Shown here one piece after another: positions 41,836 to 50,363 of a stretch of 64,000 nt of DNA (the stretch's first letter is position 1; every line of letters begins with the position of its first letter). The translations under genes were made by a program, and so were the position numbers. A model generated the notes under the pieces. It made no database searches and was not told the origin of the DNA. It saw only the letters and a list, made by a program, of their open reading frames with translations. This DNA comes from Streptomyces sp. LX-29 (GTDB lineage Bacteria > Actinomycetota > Actinomycetes > Streptomycetales > Streptomycetaceae), in assembly GCF_029541745.1 (NCBI RefSeq), contig NZ_CP089746.1, positions 1,240,001-1,304,000 of the forward strand, read 5' to 3'.

Positions 41836-43011
41836 TCAGGAGCGGCGGCGCAGGCGTTCGCGAACGGCCACCCGCGCGGGGGTGCCGGTGCGGTCGTCGG
41901 CGGCGACGGACGCCATGCCGTCGGTGACGGTCTCGTAGACGGCCAGGATGTCGGCGCCCACCGTGGACCAGTCGAAGCGCCGCACATGGCGGCTGCCGCG
42001 GTCGCTGAGCTCCGCGCGGCGCGCCGGGTCGGCGAGCAGCTTGAGGACGGCGTCGGCCAGCGCCTCGGCGTCCTCGTTGGCGAAGAGCTCGCCGGCGGCT
42101 CCGCCGTCCAACACCTGGGCGAAGGCGTCCAGGTCGCTGGCGAGGACGGTGGCGCCGGCGGACAGCGCCTCGACCAGGATGATGCCGAACGACTCTCCCC
42201 CGGTGTTCGGCGCCACATAGACGTCCACGCTGCGCAGCAGCCGTGCCTTGTCCTCGTCGCTGACCATGCCCAGGAACTCGACGCGCTCCCGCATCTCCGC
42301 GGGCAGGCCCGCGACGGCCTCCACCTCGTCGCCGCGCCCGGCCACGAGCAGCCGGGTCCGTGGCCGCTCGGCCAAGATCTTCGGCAGCGCGCGCATCAGG
42401 ACCGGCAGGCCCTTGCGCGGCTCGTCGATGCGGCCGATGAAGCCGAGGGTGTCCCCCTGCCACTCCGGCTGGGGCTCCGCGCGGGCGAAGAAGTCGACGT
42501 CGACGCCGTTGGGGATCACCACCGCGTCGCCGCCCAGGTGCTCCACCAGGGTGCGCCGCGCGTACTCGCTCACCGCGATCCGCGCGCTGATCTTCTCCAG
42601 GGCCGGCTGGAGGATCGGGTAGGCGGCGATCATCGCGCGGGAGCGCGGGTTGGAGGTGTGGAAGGTCGCCACGATCGGCCCCTGGGCGGCCCAGCAGGTG
42701 AGCAGGCCGAGCGAGGGCGAGGTGGGCTCGTGGATGTGGATGACGTCGAAGTCGCCCTCGTGCAGCCAGCGGCGTACCCGCGCGGCCGACAGGAACCCGA
42801 AGTTCAGCCGGGCGACCGAACCGTTGTAGGGCACGGGTACGGCGCGTCCGGCGGAGACCACGTACGGCGGCAGCGGGGTGTCGTCGTCCGCCGGCGCGAG
42901 TACGGACACCTCGTGCCCGAGCCGGATCAGGTGATCGGCCAGGTCTCGGATGTGGAACTGCACGCCCCCGGGCACGTCCCAGGAGTACGGGCAGACGATC
43001 CCGATCCTCAC
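41836..43011 (-). CDS. pimA: Phosphatidylinositol alpha-mannosyltransferase PimA
   Basis: 391 aa from GTG 43011 with GGAG five bases upstream. GT4 glycosyltransferase that adds the first mannose from GDP-mannose to phosphatidylinositol on the cytoplasmic face. VRIGIVCPYSWDVPGGVQFH is the PimA N-terminus, GDFDVIHIHEPTSPSLGL and VATFHTSNPRSR the acceptor loop region, VIPNGVDVDFF and LGFIGRIDEPRKGLPVLM the nucleotide domain, and APNTGGESFGIILVEALSAG the GT4 EX7E motif. The order pgsA-acyltransferase-pimA matches the mycobacterial PIM operon. Confidence 0.94.
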   Translation of the reverse strand: MRIGIVCPYSWDVPGGVQFHIRDLADHLIRLGHEVSVLAPADDDTPLPPYVVSAGRAVPVPYNGSVARLNFGFLSAARVRRWLHEGDFDVIHIHEPTSPSLGLLTCWAAQGPIVATFHTSNPRSRAMIAAYPILQPALEKISARIAVSEYARRTLVEHLGGDAVVIPNGVDVDFFARAEPQPEWQGDTLGFIGRIDEPRKGLPVLMRALPKILAERPRTRLLVAGRGDEVEAVAGLPAEMRERVEFLGMVSDEDKARLLRSVDVYVAPNTGGESFGIILVEALSAGATVLASDLDAFAQVLDGGAAGELFANEDAEALADAVLKLLADPARRAELSDRGSRHVRRFDWSTVGADILAVYETVTDGMASVAADDRTGTPARVAVRERLRRRS

Positions 43012-43024
43012 AGTGTCTCCGTCC

Positions 43025-43957
43025 TCACAGCGTCTCCGGTCCGCCACGGCCCTGGGCGCGCGTCGCGCGGCCGGGCTCCAGATCCGCGAGCCACAGCCGC
43101 TGGAGCATGTGCCAGTCCTGCGGGTGGTCGGCGATGCCCGAGGCGAAGGCATCGGCGAGCTCCTGGGTCATCCGGGCCACGCGCTCGGCCCGGCTGCCGG
43201 TCTCGGGCACCTCGATCGGCGGGTGCACCCGCCCCTGCATGGCCGGCGAGTCGTCGTACCAGAGGGTGACCGGGAGCAGCAGCGCCCCGGTCTGGGCGGC
43301 CAGCATGGCGGGGCCGGCGGGCATCTTCGCCGCCTCGCCGAAGAACTGCACCTCGACACCGGAGGCCGACAGGTCCCGGTCGGCGACCAGGCACACCAGG
43401 CCGCCGGCGCGCAGCCGCCGCGCCAGAGTCCCGAAGGCGGCGGCGCCCTCGTGTGGCAGCACCTCCATGCCCAGGCTCTCGCGGTAGGCGACGAACCGGT
43501 CGTAGAGGCTCTCCGGCTTGAGCCGCTCGGCGACGGTGGTGAAGGGCACGCCGAGCGTGGTGGTGACCCAGGCGCCGGCCAGGTCCCAGTTGGCCAGGTG
43601 CGGCAGGGCGAGCACCACGCCCCGACCGCTGGCCAGACCGTCCTTCAGATGGTGCGCGTCGTGGCAGGTGAAGCCGGCCTCGATGCGCTCCGCGCTCCAT
43701 GCCGGGAGCCGGAAGGACTCCATCCAGTAGCGCATGTAGGACCGCATGCCCGCGCGGGACAGCTGTGCGAGCCGGCCGGCGGAAGCCTCGGGGACGACCC
43801 GCGCGAGGTTCGCTTCGAGGCGGAGCACACCCGCGCCCCGCCGCTTCCACGCCACATCGGCGATGCGCTGCCCGAGGCGCACGGCCACCGGCTCCGGGAG
43901 CTTCTTGACCGTGCTCCAGCCCAGGCCGTACAGCGCGTCGGTCAGCCGGTCCTTCAC
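43025..43957 (-). CDS. Phosphatidylinositol mannoside acyltransferase (PatA-like)
   Basis: 310 aa of the lipid A acyltransferase-like family. It should acylate the mannose of PIM at the membrane. The HX4D catalytic motif is visible in VVLALPHLANWDLAGAWVT near residue 130, with CLVADRDLSASGVEVQFFGE and MPAGPAMLAAQTGALLLPV following. Its start overlaps the pgsA stop by four bases (43954-43957), and pimA starts 13 bp downstream. In mycobacteria the same slot is PatA (Rv2611c). Confidence 0.9.
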   Translation of the reverse strand: MKDRLTDALYGLGWSTVKKLPEPVAVRLGQRIADVAWKRRGAGVLRLEANLARVVPEASAGRLAQLSRAGMRSYMRYWMESFRLPAWSAERIEAGFTCHDAHHLKDGLASGRGVVLALPHLANWDLAGAWVTTTLGVPFTTVAERLKPESLYDRFVAYRESLGMEVLPHEGAAAFGTLARRLRAGGLVCLVADRDLSASGVEVQFFGEAAKMPAGPAMLAAQTGALLLPVTLWYDDSPAMQGRVHPPIEVPETGSRAERVARMTQELADAFASGIADHPQDWHMLQRLWLADLEPGRATRAQGRGGPETL

Positions 43958-44622
43958 CGTGCGTCGCCTCCGTGGGCCACCGGCTCAACCTCGGCGTCCG
44001 CCTCGGCCGCCTCCCTCCGAACGGTGACGACCCGCTGCACGAGGGTGACGAAGCTGCCCACGGCCACGATCCACAGCGCGATCGGCAGCAGGATGTCGAC
44101 GTGCGGCACGCCGAACTTGTGCAGCCCGGAGAAGCCGCAGGCCACCAGCGAGATCACCAGTCGCTCGGCGCGCTCCACGAGCCCGTTCACGTTCACCGGC
44201 AGCCCGATGCTCTCGCCCCGCGCCTTGGTGTAGGACACGACCTGTCCGCTGGCCAGGCAGAAGATCGCCACCGCACACAGCGCGTTGTCGTCGCCGTTGC
44301 CGGCGTACCAGAGCGCGAGTCCGCCGAAGATCGCGCCGTCGGCGACCCGGTCGAGCGTGGAGTCCAGGAAGGCGCCCCAGCGGCTGGATCGGCCCAGCTG
44401 GCGGGCCATGTTGCCGTCGACCAGGTCGGAGAAGACGAAGAGGGTGATGGTGACCGTGCCCCAGAAGAACTCTCCCTGGGGGTAGAAGACCAGCGCTCCA
44501 GTGATCACACCGCCGGTCCCGACGAGGGTCACCGCGTCGGGGCTCACCCCGAGGCGGATGAGCAGCGCGGCGAACGGTGTGAGAACACGCGTGAAGAATG
44601 CACGCGCGTACTTGTTCAGCAT
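43954..44622 (-). CDS. pgsA: Phosphatidylinositol phosphate synthase (CDP-alcohol phosphatidyltransferase)
   Basis: 222 aa from ATG 44622 with GGAAGG just upstream. Integral membrane enzyme joining CDP-diacylglycerol and inositol phosphate. The full family signature DGx2ARx8Gx3Dx3D is present (DGNMARQLGRSSRWGAFLD then STLD, about residues 68-90). MLNKYARAFFTRVLTPFAAL at the N-terminus is typical of the actinobacterial enzyme. First gene of the PIM group; the EF-G-like gene starts 184 bp away in the other direction. Confidence 0.94.
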   Translation of the reverse strand: MLNKYARAFFTRVLTPFAALLIRLGVSPDAVTLVGTGGVITGALVFYPQGEFFWGTVTITLFVFSDLVDGNMARQLGRSSRWGAFLDSTLDRVADGAIFGGLALWYAGNGDDNALCAVAIFCLASGQVVSYTKARGESIGLPVNVNGLVERAERLVISLVACGFSGLHKFGVPHVDILLPIALWIVAVGSFVTLVQRVVTVRREAAEADAEVEPVAHGGDAR

Positions 44623-44806
44623 GGCCTTCCCAAGAGGGTCGATACGGGCCGTGTGGTCAAGAGGCCACCGGCTGGCCCATCGTAGCCACGCCGCAGGGGG
44701 GCGACACGAACGCATCACGCAACGGCTGGATGTGCGACGTATGGACGGTCCGTTACCAGGGTGGAAAGCTCGAAGTACCGCAGGTGTCGACCGGGAGGCG
44801 AGACAC

Positions 44807-47008
44807 ATGGGCGAGAAGACAGGAACGCACCCAGGGGCCGCCGGCAGGGCAGTGACGGCCGACCGGCCCAGCTCTGTACGGAACGTGGTGCTGGTCGGCC
44901 ACAGTGGCTCGGGAAAGACCACGCTCGTGGAGGCCCTGGCGCTGGCCACGGGCGCGGTGAACCGGGCGGGTCGGGTGGAGGACGGCGGTTGTCTGTCCGA
45001 CTACGACGAGATCGAACACCGACAGCAACGGTCGGTACAGCTGTCCCTGGTCCCCGTGGAATGGGGCGGAATCAAGATCAATCTATTGGACACCCCCGGG
45101 TACGCCGACTTCGTCGGGGAGCTGAGGGCCGGTCTGCGGGCAGCGGACGCGGCCCTCTTCGTCGTTTCGGCGGCGGACGGGGTGGACGGTGCCACCCGCC
45201 TGGTGTGGGACGAGTGCGCGGCGGTGGGCATGCCGCGCGCCCTGGTGATCACGCACCTGGAAGCGGCCCGCGCGGACTTCGAGGAGATGACCGAGACCTG
45301 CCGCGCGGCGTTCGGCGGGGACGATCCGGACGCCGTCCTGCCGCTCTACCTGCCGCTGCGCGGCGCGCCGGGTCCGGACGGCCACGCGCCGGTGACCGGC
45401 CTGATCGGGCTGCTTTCCCAGCGCGTCTTCGACTACGCCGGCGGCGAGCGCACGGACTCCGAGCCCACCGCCGACCAGCTGCCGCTGATCGAGGAGGCCC
45501 GTAACCGGCTCATCGAGGGGATCATCGCCGAGAGCGAGGACGAGACCCTGATGGACCGCTATCTGGGCGGCGCCGAGATCGATGTGAAGACGCTGATCGA
45601 GGACCTGGAGAAGGCCGTCGCCCGCGGCACCTTCCACCCCGTGCTGGCCGCGGCCCCCGCCACCGACGGCGCCCGGCACGGCCTGGGCACCGTCGAGCTC
45701 CTGGAGCTGATCACCGGCGGCTTCCCCACGCCGCTGGAGCGCGAGAACCCCGCCGTCACCACCCCGCAGGGCGCCCCACGCCCCCCGCTGGCCTGCGACC
45801 CGGAGGGCCCGCTGGCCGCCGAGGTGGTCAAGACCTCCTCCGATCCGTACGTGGGCCGGCTCTCGCTGGTCCGGGTCTTCTCGGGGACGCTGCGCCCCGA
45901 CGAGACCGTGCATGTCTCCGGGCACGGTCTGGAGGACCGCGGCCACGAGGACCACGACGTCGACGAGCGGGTCGGCGCCCTGTCCGCCCCCTTCGGCAAA
46001 CAGCAGCGCACCCTGCCCCAGGCGATCGCCGGCGACCTGGCCTGCGTGGCCAAGCTCAGCCGCGCCGAGACCGGTGACACCCTGTCCTCCAAGGACGACC
46101 CGCTGCTCATGGAGCCCTGGCTGATGCCCGACCCGCTGCTGCCCGTCGCCATCCAGGCGCACAGCAAGCCGGACGAGGACAAGCTGTCCCAGGGGCTGGC
46201 CCGGTTGGTGGCCGAGGACCCGACCATGCGCCTGGAGCAGAACCAGGACACCCACCAGGTGGTCCTGTGGTGCCTGGGCGAGGCCCACAAGGACGTGGCC
46301 CTGGAACGGCTGCGCTCGCGGTACGGCGTGCAGGTCGACACCGTGCCGCACAAGGTGTCGCTGCGCGAGACCTTCGCCGAGAAGGCCGGCGGGCGCGGCC
46401 GGCACGTCAAGCAGTCCGGCGGGCACGGCCAGTACGCCATCTGCGAGATCGAGGTGGAACCGCTGCCGGGCGGTTCCGGGATCGAGTTCGTGGACAAGGT
46501 CGTCGGCGGGGCGGTGCCGCGCCAGTTCATCCCGTCCGTGGAGAAGGGCGTGCGCGCCCAGGCCGCGCGCGGCGTGGCGGCCGGATATCCGCTGGTGGAC
46601 GTGCGGGTCACGCTGCTCGACGGCAAGGCGCACTCGGTGGACTCCTCCGACGCCGCCTTCCAGACCGCGGGAGCCCTGGCGCTGCGCGAGGCGGCCGCCG
46701 AGAGCCGGATCGACCTGCTGGAGCCCGTGGTCGAAGTGCGGGTGCTCGTCGCCGACGAGCACGTGGGCGCGGTGATGAGCGATCTGTCGGGGCGGCGTGG
46801 CCGGGTGATGGGCACCGAGCAGTCCCCCGGCGGACTCACGCTGATCAAGGCCGAGATCCCGGAGATCGAGATCGGGCGGTACGCCATCGACCTGCGCTCC
46901 CTGTCACACGGCACCGGCCGGTTCTCCCGGTCCTACGCCCGGCACGAGCCGATGCCGCGGCAACTGGCCGACCGGCTGCGCGAGCAGGCCGCGCAGAACG
47001 GCGGCTGA
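44807..47008 (+). CDS. EF-G-like GTPase (EF-G2 type) with degenerate G4 motif
   Basis: 733 aa, five-domain EF-G layout, ATG 44807 with GGGAGG eight bases upstream. G1 VVLVGHSGSGKTTLVEAL and G3 INLLDTPGYADFVGELR are intact. The switch I EQERGIT of true EF-G reads EHRQQRSVQ, and the guanine-specificity NKxD reads THLE (RALVITHLEAARADFEE), so GTP recognition should be altered. Domain IV (GGRGRHVKQSGGHGQYAICE) and the C-terminal domains (GRRGRVMGTEQSPGGLTLIK) are present. Such EF-G2 paralogues occur across actinobacteria and, in mycobacteria, were reported not to replace EF-G in translocation. Confidence 0.9.
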   Translation: MGEKTGTHPGAAGRAVTADRPSSVRNVVLVGHSGSGKTTLVEALALATGAVNRAGRVEDGGCLSDYDEIEHRQQRSVQLSLVPVEWGGIKINLLDTPGYADFVGELRAGLRAADAALFVVSAADGVDGATRLVWDECAAVGMPRALVITHLEAARADFEEMTETCRAAFGGDDPDAVLPLYLPLRGAPGPDGHAPVTGLIGLLSQRVFDYAGGERTDSEPTADQLPLIEEARNRLIEGIIAESEDETLMDRYLGGAEIDVKTLIEDLEKAVARGTFHPVLAAAPATDGARHGLGTVELLELITGGFPTPLERENPAVTTPQGAPRPPLACDPEGPLAAEVVKTSSDPYVGRLSLVRVFSGTLRPDETVHVSGHGLEDRGHEDHDVDERVGALSAPFGKQQRTLPQAIAGDLACVAKLSRAETGDTLSSKDDPLLMEPWLMPDPLLPVAIQAHSKPDEDKLSQGLARLVAEDPTMRLEQNQDTHQVVLWCLGEAHKDVALERLRSRYGVQVDTVPHKVSLRETFAEKAGGRGRHVKQSGGHGQYAICEIEVEPLPGGSGIEFVDKVVGGAVPRQFIPSVEKGVRAQAARGVAAGYPLVDVRVTLLDGKAHSVDSSDAAFQTAGALALREAAAESRIDLLEPVVEVRVLVADEHVGAVMSDLSGRRGRVMGTEQSPGGLTLIKAEIPEIEIGRYAIDLRSLSHGTGRFSRSYARHEPMPRQLADRLREQAAQNGG

Positions 47009-47010
47009 GC

Positions 47011-47115
47011 TCGCCGCGACGGAGGTGACCCGGGGTCCCGCCCCGCGACGGACGTGATCCGGGGTCGCCCCGCGACGGACGTGATCCGGGGTCGCCCCGC
47101 GACGGAGGCGGACCG
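47011..47115. repeat. 27-bp tandem repeat, two perfect and two partial copies
   Basis: CCCCGCGACGGACGTGATCC plus GGGGTCG is exact at 47041-47067 and 47068-47094, with degenerate copies before (from 47011) and after (to about 47115). It starts straight after the EF-G-like stop codon. Confidence 0.9.
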
Positions 47116-47122
47116 AGGACGG

Positions 47123-47149
47123 CCGCCCGCACGCGGGCGGTTATCCACA
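47123..47149 (+). terminator. Short hairpin followed by a DnaA-box-like TTATCCACA
   Basis: CCGCCCG-CACG-CGGGCGG (47123-47140) could end the EF-G-like transcript. It is followed at 47141-47149 by TTATCCACA, identical to the E. coli DnaA box. A single box is common by chance in a genome; no second box or AT-rich region is near. Confidence 0.5.
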
Positions 47150-47235
47150 GGCTCCGAGGCGCTGGCGACAGGCGGCGGGCACCCCCGATACGCTGTGATC
47201 GCAGCTCAAGCAGCATGCGGCATAGGGGGCGTTGA

Positions 47236-48891
47236 GTGACGGCGGACGTATTCGACTTCAGTCCGGGGGCGCAGGTACCGCTCTCGGGCGCGGCGGGGCA
47301 GACGGCGGCGACGCAGGCGCTGGCCTCGGCCGCCTACCGCGACAGCCCGGTGGCCAAGCTCCTCGACGCGAACTCCGATTGGACCAAGTCGGAGGTCAAG
47401 GCGCCGCGGTTCTCGCTCTTCGAGCCGAACCTGGGAGAGGCGTTCGCGCGCGCCGTGCAGGTGCGGATGCTCGGCGGCGCCCGCGGCCAGCTGATCCAGT
47501 CCTTCGGCATAGAACCGCAGACGGTCGTCGAGCACTGCCTCGCGGCCAACCGCATCCGCAAGCAGCGCGACGCCCGCCTCACCGTGGTGATGGTCATCTT
47601 CGGGCTGCTGTTCCTGCCCGGTGTGCTGCTGTGGCTCGGCGCGTTCCAGATCCGCCGGTGGGCGGCGGGGGCCCAGGACAAGCGGGTCGGCGCGGGCGGT
47701 TTCGTGGTGCTGGCGGTGCTGGGCCTGCTGGCCCTGATCTTCCTGATCAAGCTGCCCTTGACCGGCTTCCTGGGGTACTACCTGCGGGGCGTGATCCTGG
47801 CGCCGGTGATCGGCTGGTGGTGGGCCAAGCGCATCAGCGAGCGCACCGCCAAGGACCTGCGGGAGCGCTGGGAGGGGCTGCTCTCGGGCGGCGGAGTCGG
47901 GGCGAAGATCCCTGAGGCCGTGCCCAGCGCCCCCGGCGAAACCGCCGCCGAGCAGCTGCGCAAGGGGCTGGAGGAGCTCACCGCGGAGCAGTACAGCAAC
48001 GTGGTCTTCTACGCCGGCGGCAAGGGCATACTCGGCATGGGCACCCGCTGGGGCAGCTGGCAGCTGGCCGAGGACCTGGTGCCCGCCGAGCCCGGCACGG
48101 AGATCAACCCCTTCCGCAGCTGGGACGTCATCAAGGCCATCCACGACCAGCTGCGGCTGCTGGAGCGCGGGGCGCTGCACACCGGCGGCTTCCCCACCCC
48201 CTCGGTGCGCCACTGGGTCGTCTCCCCCATCGGTGAGAACGCCGGCTCGGTCTCGCGCGGCGGCACCACCGCGGAGGAGGGCTTCCAGATAAAGGGGGTC
48301 GAGCTCCAGCGGATCTGCGACCAGCAGCAGTTCGGCGCCGGTGACCGGCACTACCTGGGCGTGCAGTTCGTGCTGTGGGACGGCCAGCTGGTGATCACCA
48401 TGCTCACCACGGTGACCTATCTGCACAACACCCTGCGGATCGAGGTCACCGGCCACGCGCTCGGCCCGGTGCACCCGCTCTTCACCACCAAGCCCACCGC
48501 CCCGTCCAAGACGGTCAACAAGACCGTCAAGTTCTGGGAGACCAAGTCCATCCCGCTGCCGCTGGTGGACGCGAAGGAGGTGGTGCGGCTCGCGGCCCGC
48601 GCCCCCTTCACCTGGTACCCGCCGCTGCTGGACTACCTGGGCGGCAAGCTCACCCTGCCCGAGCCGTTCGGCCTGCGCCACGCCTGGGCGGACAAGCCCT
48701 GGCGGCACCGGTTCATGGCCGATGACGCGCTGCGCGCCGCCACACCCGTGCTGCGCGTCGTCCACGAGGCGGCGATACGCGTGCTGCAGGACAACGGCGT
48801 CAACACCGAGCGCTTCGGCAACCGCGCGCTGGTGCTCAGCGGCCAGGTCCAGGACCCGGCCCCGCGCAAGGCGGACGAGTACAACGCCTAG
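47236..48891 (+). CDS. Conserved membrane protein of unknown function, 551 aa
   Basis: GTG start at 47236. Residues 1-115 are soluble and polar; then two or three membrane helices (LTVVMVIFGLLFLPGVLLWL, GGFVVLAVLGLLALIFLIK, GYYLRGVILAPVIGWWWAK), then a ~330-residue soluble part. That part holds NVVFYAGGKGILGMGTRWGS, RSWDVIKAIHDQLRLLERGA, HYLGVQFVLWDGQLVITML and ending VSGQVQ-type residues, with no motif I can assign. It resembles large conserved streptomycete hypothetical membrane proteins. Transcribed away from the EF-G gene in the same direction, convergent with the HIT gene. Confidence 0.85.
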   Translation: MTADVFDFSPGAQVPLSGAAGQTAATQALASAAYRDSPVAKLLDANSDWTKSEVKAPRFSLFEPNLGEAFARAVQVRMLGGARGQLIQSFGIEPQTVVEHCLAANRIRKQRDARLTVVMVIFGLLFLPGVLLWLGAFQIRRWAAGAQDKRVGAGGFVVLAVLGLLALIFLIKLPLTGFLGYYLRGVILAPVIGWWWAKRISERTAKDLRERWEGLLSGGGVGAKIPEAVPSAPGETAAEQLRKGLEELTAEQYSNVVFYAGGKGILGMGTRWGSWQLAEDLVPAEPGTEINPFRSWDVIKAIHDQLRLLERGALHTGGFPTPSVRHWVVSPIGENAGSVSRGGTTAEEGFQIKGVELQRICDQQQFGAGDRHYLGVQFVLWDGQLVITMLTTVTYLHNTLRIEVTGHALGPVHPLFTTKPTAPSKTVNKTVKFWETKSIPLPLVDAKEVVRLAARAPFTWYPPLLDYLGGKLTLPEPFGLRHAWADKPWRHRFMADDALRAATPVLRVVHEAAIRVLQDNGVNTERFGNRALVLSGQVQDPAPRKADEYNA

Positions 48892-48990
48892 CGGTCCGGC
48901 CCACCCCGGCGACCGCCCGGCTCACCACCCCACGGCCGGGCCCGCCGGGTGGCGGGTCGGGGGCCCGGGACCGGCCGGGCGGGCGGGGGC

Positions 48991-49539
48991 TCAGACGCCG
49001 GGCCAGGCCTCGGCGAGCATCCGGCGGGTGTCCGCCAGCAGCTGCGGCAGCACCTTGGTGTGCCCGACCACCGGCATGAAGTTGGTGTCCCCGCCCCAGC
49101 GCGGCACCACGTGCTGGTGCAGGTGGGCGGCGATGCCGGCGCCGGCCACCGTTCCCTGGTTCATGCCGATGTTGAAGCCGTGGGCGCCGGAGGCGGTGCG
49201 CAGCGCGACCATGGCCGCCTTGGTGAACTCGGCCAGCTCCATCGTCTCCCGACCGTCCAGCTCGGTGTAGTCGGCGACGTGCCGGAACGGGACCACCATG
49301 AGGTGGCCGCCGTTGTACGGGTAGAGGTTGAGCACGGCGTAGACGTGCGAGCCGCGGGCGATGACCAGGCCGTCCTCGTCGGACTTCTCCGGGATGGTGC
49401 AGAACGGGCAGCCGTCCCCCGCCCCCGGGCCGGTGGGCTTGTTCTCGCCCTGGATGTACGCCATCCGATGGGGCGTCCACAGGCGCTGGAAGGCGTCCTG
49501 GGTGCCGACTCCGATCTGCTGTTCCGGCTCACGCGTCAT
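48991..49539 (-). CDS. HIT-family nucleotide hydrolase/phosphorylase (Ap4A phosphorylase-like)
   Basis: 182 aa from ATG 49539; an ATG four codons upstream (49551) is possible, neither with a good ribosome binding site. CPFC (in GDGCPFCTIPEKSDEDG) begins the fold, and the histidine triad HLHQHVVPRW lies near residue 140. The mycobacterial gene in the equivalent position (Rv2613c, next to pgsA) is an Ap4A phosphorylase, so a role in clearing dinucleoside polyphosphates is likely. Divergent from the channel gene; here it is separated from pgsA by 4.4 kb. Confidence 0.9.
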   Translation of the reverse strand: MTREPEQQIGVGTQDAFQRLWTPHRMAYIQGENKPTGPGAGDGCPFCTIPEKSDEDGLVIARGSHVYAVLNLYPYNGGHLMVVPFRHVADYTELDGRETMELAEFTKAAMVALRTASGAHGFNIGMNQGTVAGAGIAAHLHQHVVPRWGGDTNFMPVVGHTKVLPQLLADTRRMLAEAWPGV

Positions 49540-49618
49540 GATGAGCAGCATATGGCTTCGCCCGTTCGGAGCGTGTCGCCGGGTGGGGCGTCGATCACCG
49601 GCCGGCGATGCTGAGCCG

Positions 49619-50332
49619 ATGGACGACCACCCTCGCCGGCCCCGGGACGAGCGGCGGGCCCGGAGCGACGCCCGGGCCCTGAGCGCGGAGCGGACCCGCG
49701 GCTGGGAACAGCGCACCGCGCTTGCGCTCTATGTCGCGTCGCAGCTCTTCCTCGCCTCCTACGCGATGCGGGTGCTGGCCCCCGGGCTGCCCCCGTTCTG
49801 GCACACGGTGTGCGTGGTGGTGACCGACACCTGCTGGGCGGTGTTCATCGTGGATTACGTGGTCCGATGGCGGCTCAGCGGTATGGGGCCGCGGTTCGTG
49901 CCCACCCATCCGCTGGACACCGTGGTGCTGGTGATGCCGCTGCTGCGGCCGTTGCGTCTGGTGCACACCTACTCGGTCATGAAGGAGCGCCGGGCCGAGC
50001 CGCGGCTGAGCCTGTACGCGCGGGTGATGACCTACGCCGGCCTCTCCGCGCTGCTGCTCGGCTTCTCCGCCTCGCTCGCCGTCTACGAGGCGGAGCGCGG
50101 GGCGCCGGGCACCACGATCCGCACCTTCGGCGACGCGGTGTGGTGGGCCTGCGCGACGCTGACCACGACGGGTTACGGGGACGCGGTCCCGGTGACCCCG
50201 CGCGGACGGGTGGTCGCGGCGGGGCTGATGATGTGCGGGCTGGCGCTGCTGGGGGCCGTGACCGGCTCGTTCTCGTCCTGGCTGATCCAGACCTTCACGC
50301 GGGAGGACGAGAAGAGGCCCCCGGGGCGCTAG
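49619..50332 (+). CDS. Potassium channel family protein
   Basis: 237 aa, ATG 49619 with weak ribosome binding site. Soluble basic N-terminus, then helices ALALYVASQLFLASYAMRVL, FWHTVCVVVTDTCWAVFIVD, an arginine-containing LVMPLLRPLRLVHTYSVMK that may serve as a reduced voltage sensor, and LSALLLGFSASLAVYEAE. The pore reads WWACATLTTTGYGDAVPVTP with the TxGYGD selectivity filter intact, followed by the last helix VVAAGLMMCGLALLGAVTGS. The stop codon lies inside a terminator shared with thrS. Confidence 0.93.
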   Translation: MDDHPRRPRDERRARSDARALSAERTRGWEQRTALALYVASQLFLASYAMRVLAPGLPPFWHTVCVVVTDTCWAVFIVDYVVRWRLSGMGPRFVPTHPLDTVVLVMPLLRPLRLVHTYSVMKERRAEPRLSLYARVMTYAGLSALLLGFSASLAVYEAERGAPGTTIRTFGDAVWWACATLTTTGYGDAVPVTPRGRVVAAGLMMCGLALLGAVTGSFSSWLIQTFTREDEKRPPGR

Positions 50333-50350
50333 CGAGCGCTCCGGGGGCCT
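50313..50350. terminator. Bidirectional terminator between the channel gene and thrS
   Basis: 17-bp stem (50313-50329 with 50334-50350, arm GAGGCCCCCGGGGCGCT) with one mismatch and a 4-base loop. It contains the end and stop codon of the channel gene and lies 13 bp beyond the thrS stop. Confidence 0.85.
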
Positions 50351-50363
50351 CCCGACGTCGGCG

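Noticed and set aside
47141..47149. Chromosomal replication origin at the DnaA box
   Set aside because: A single box with no box cluster and no dnaA or dnaN nearby.
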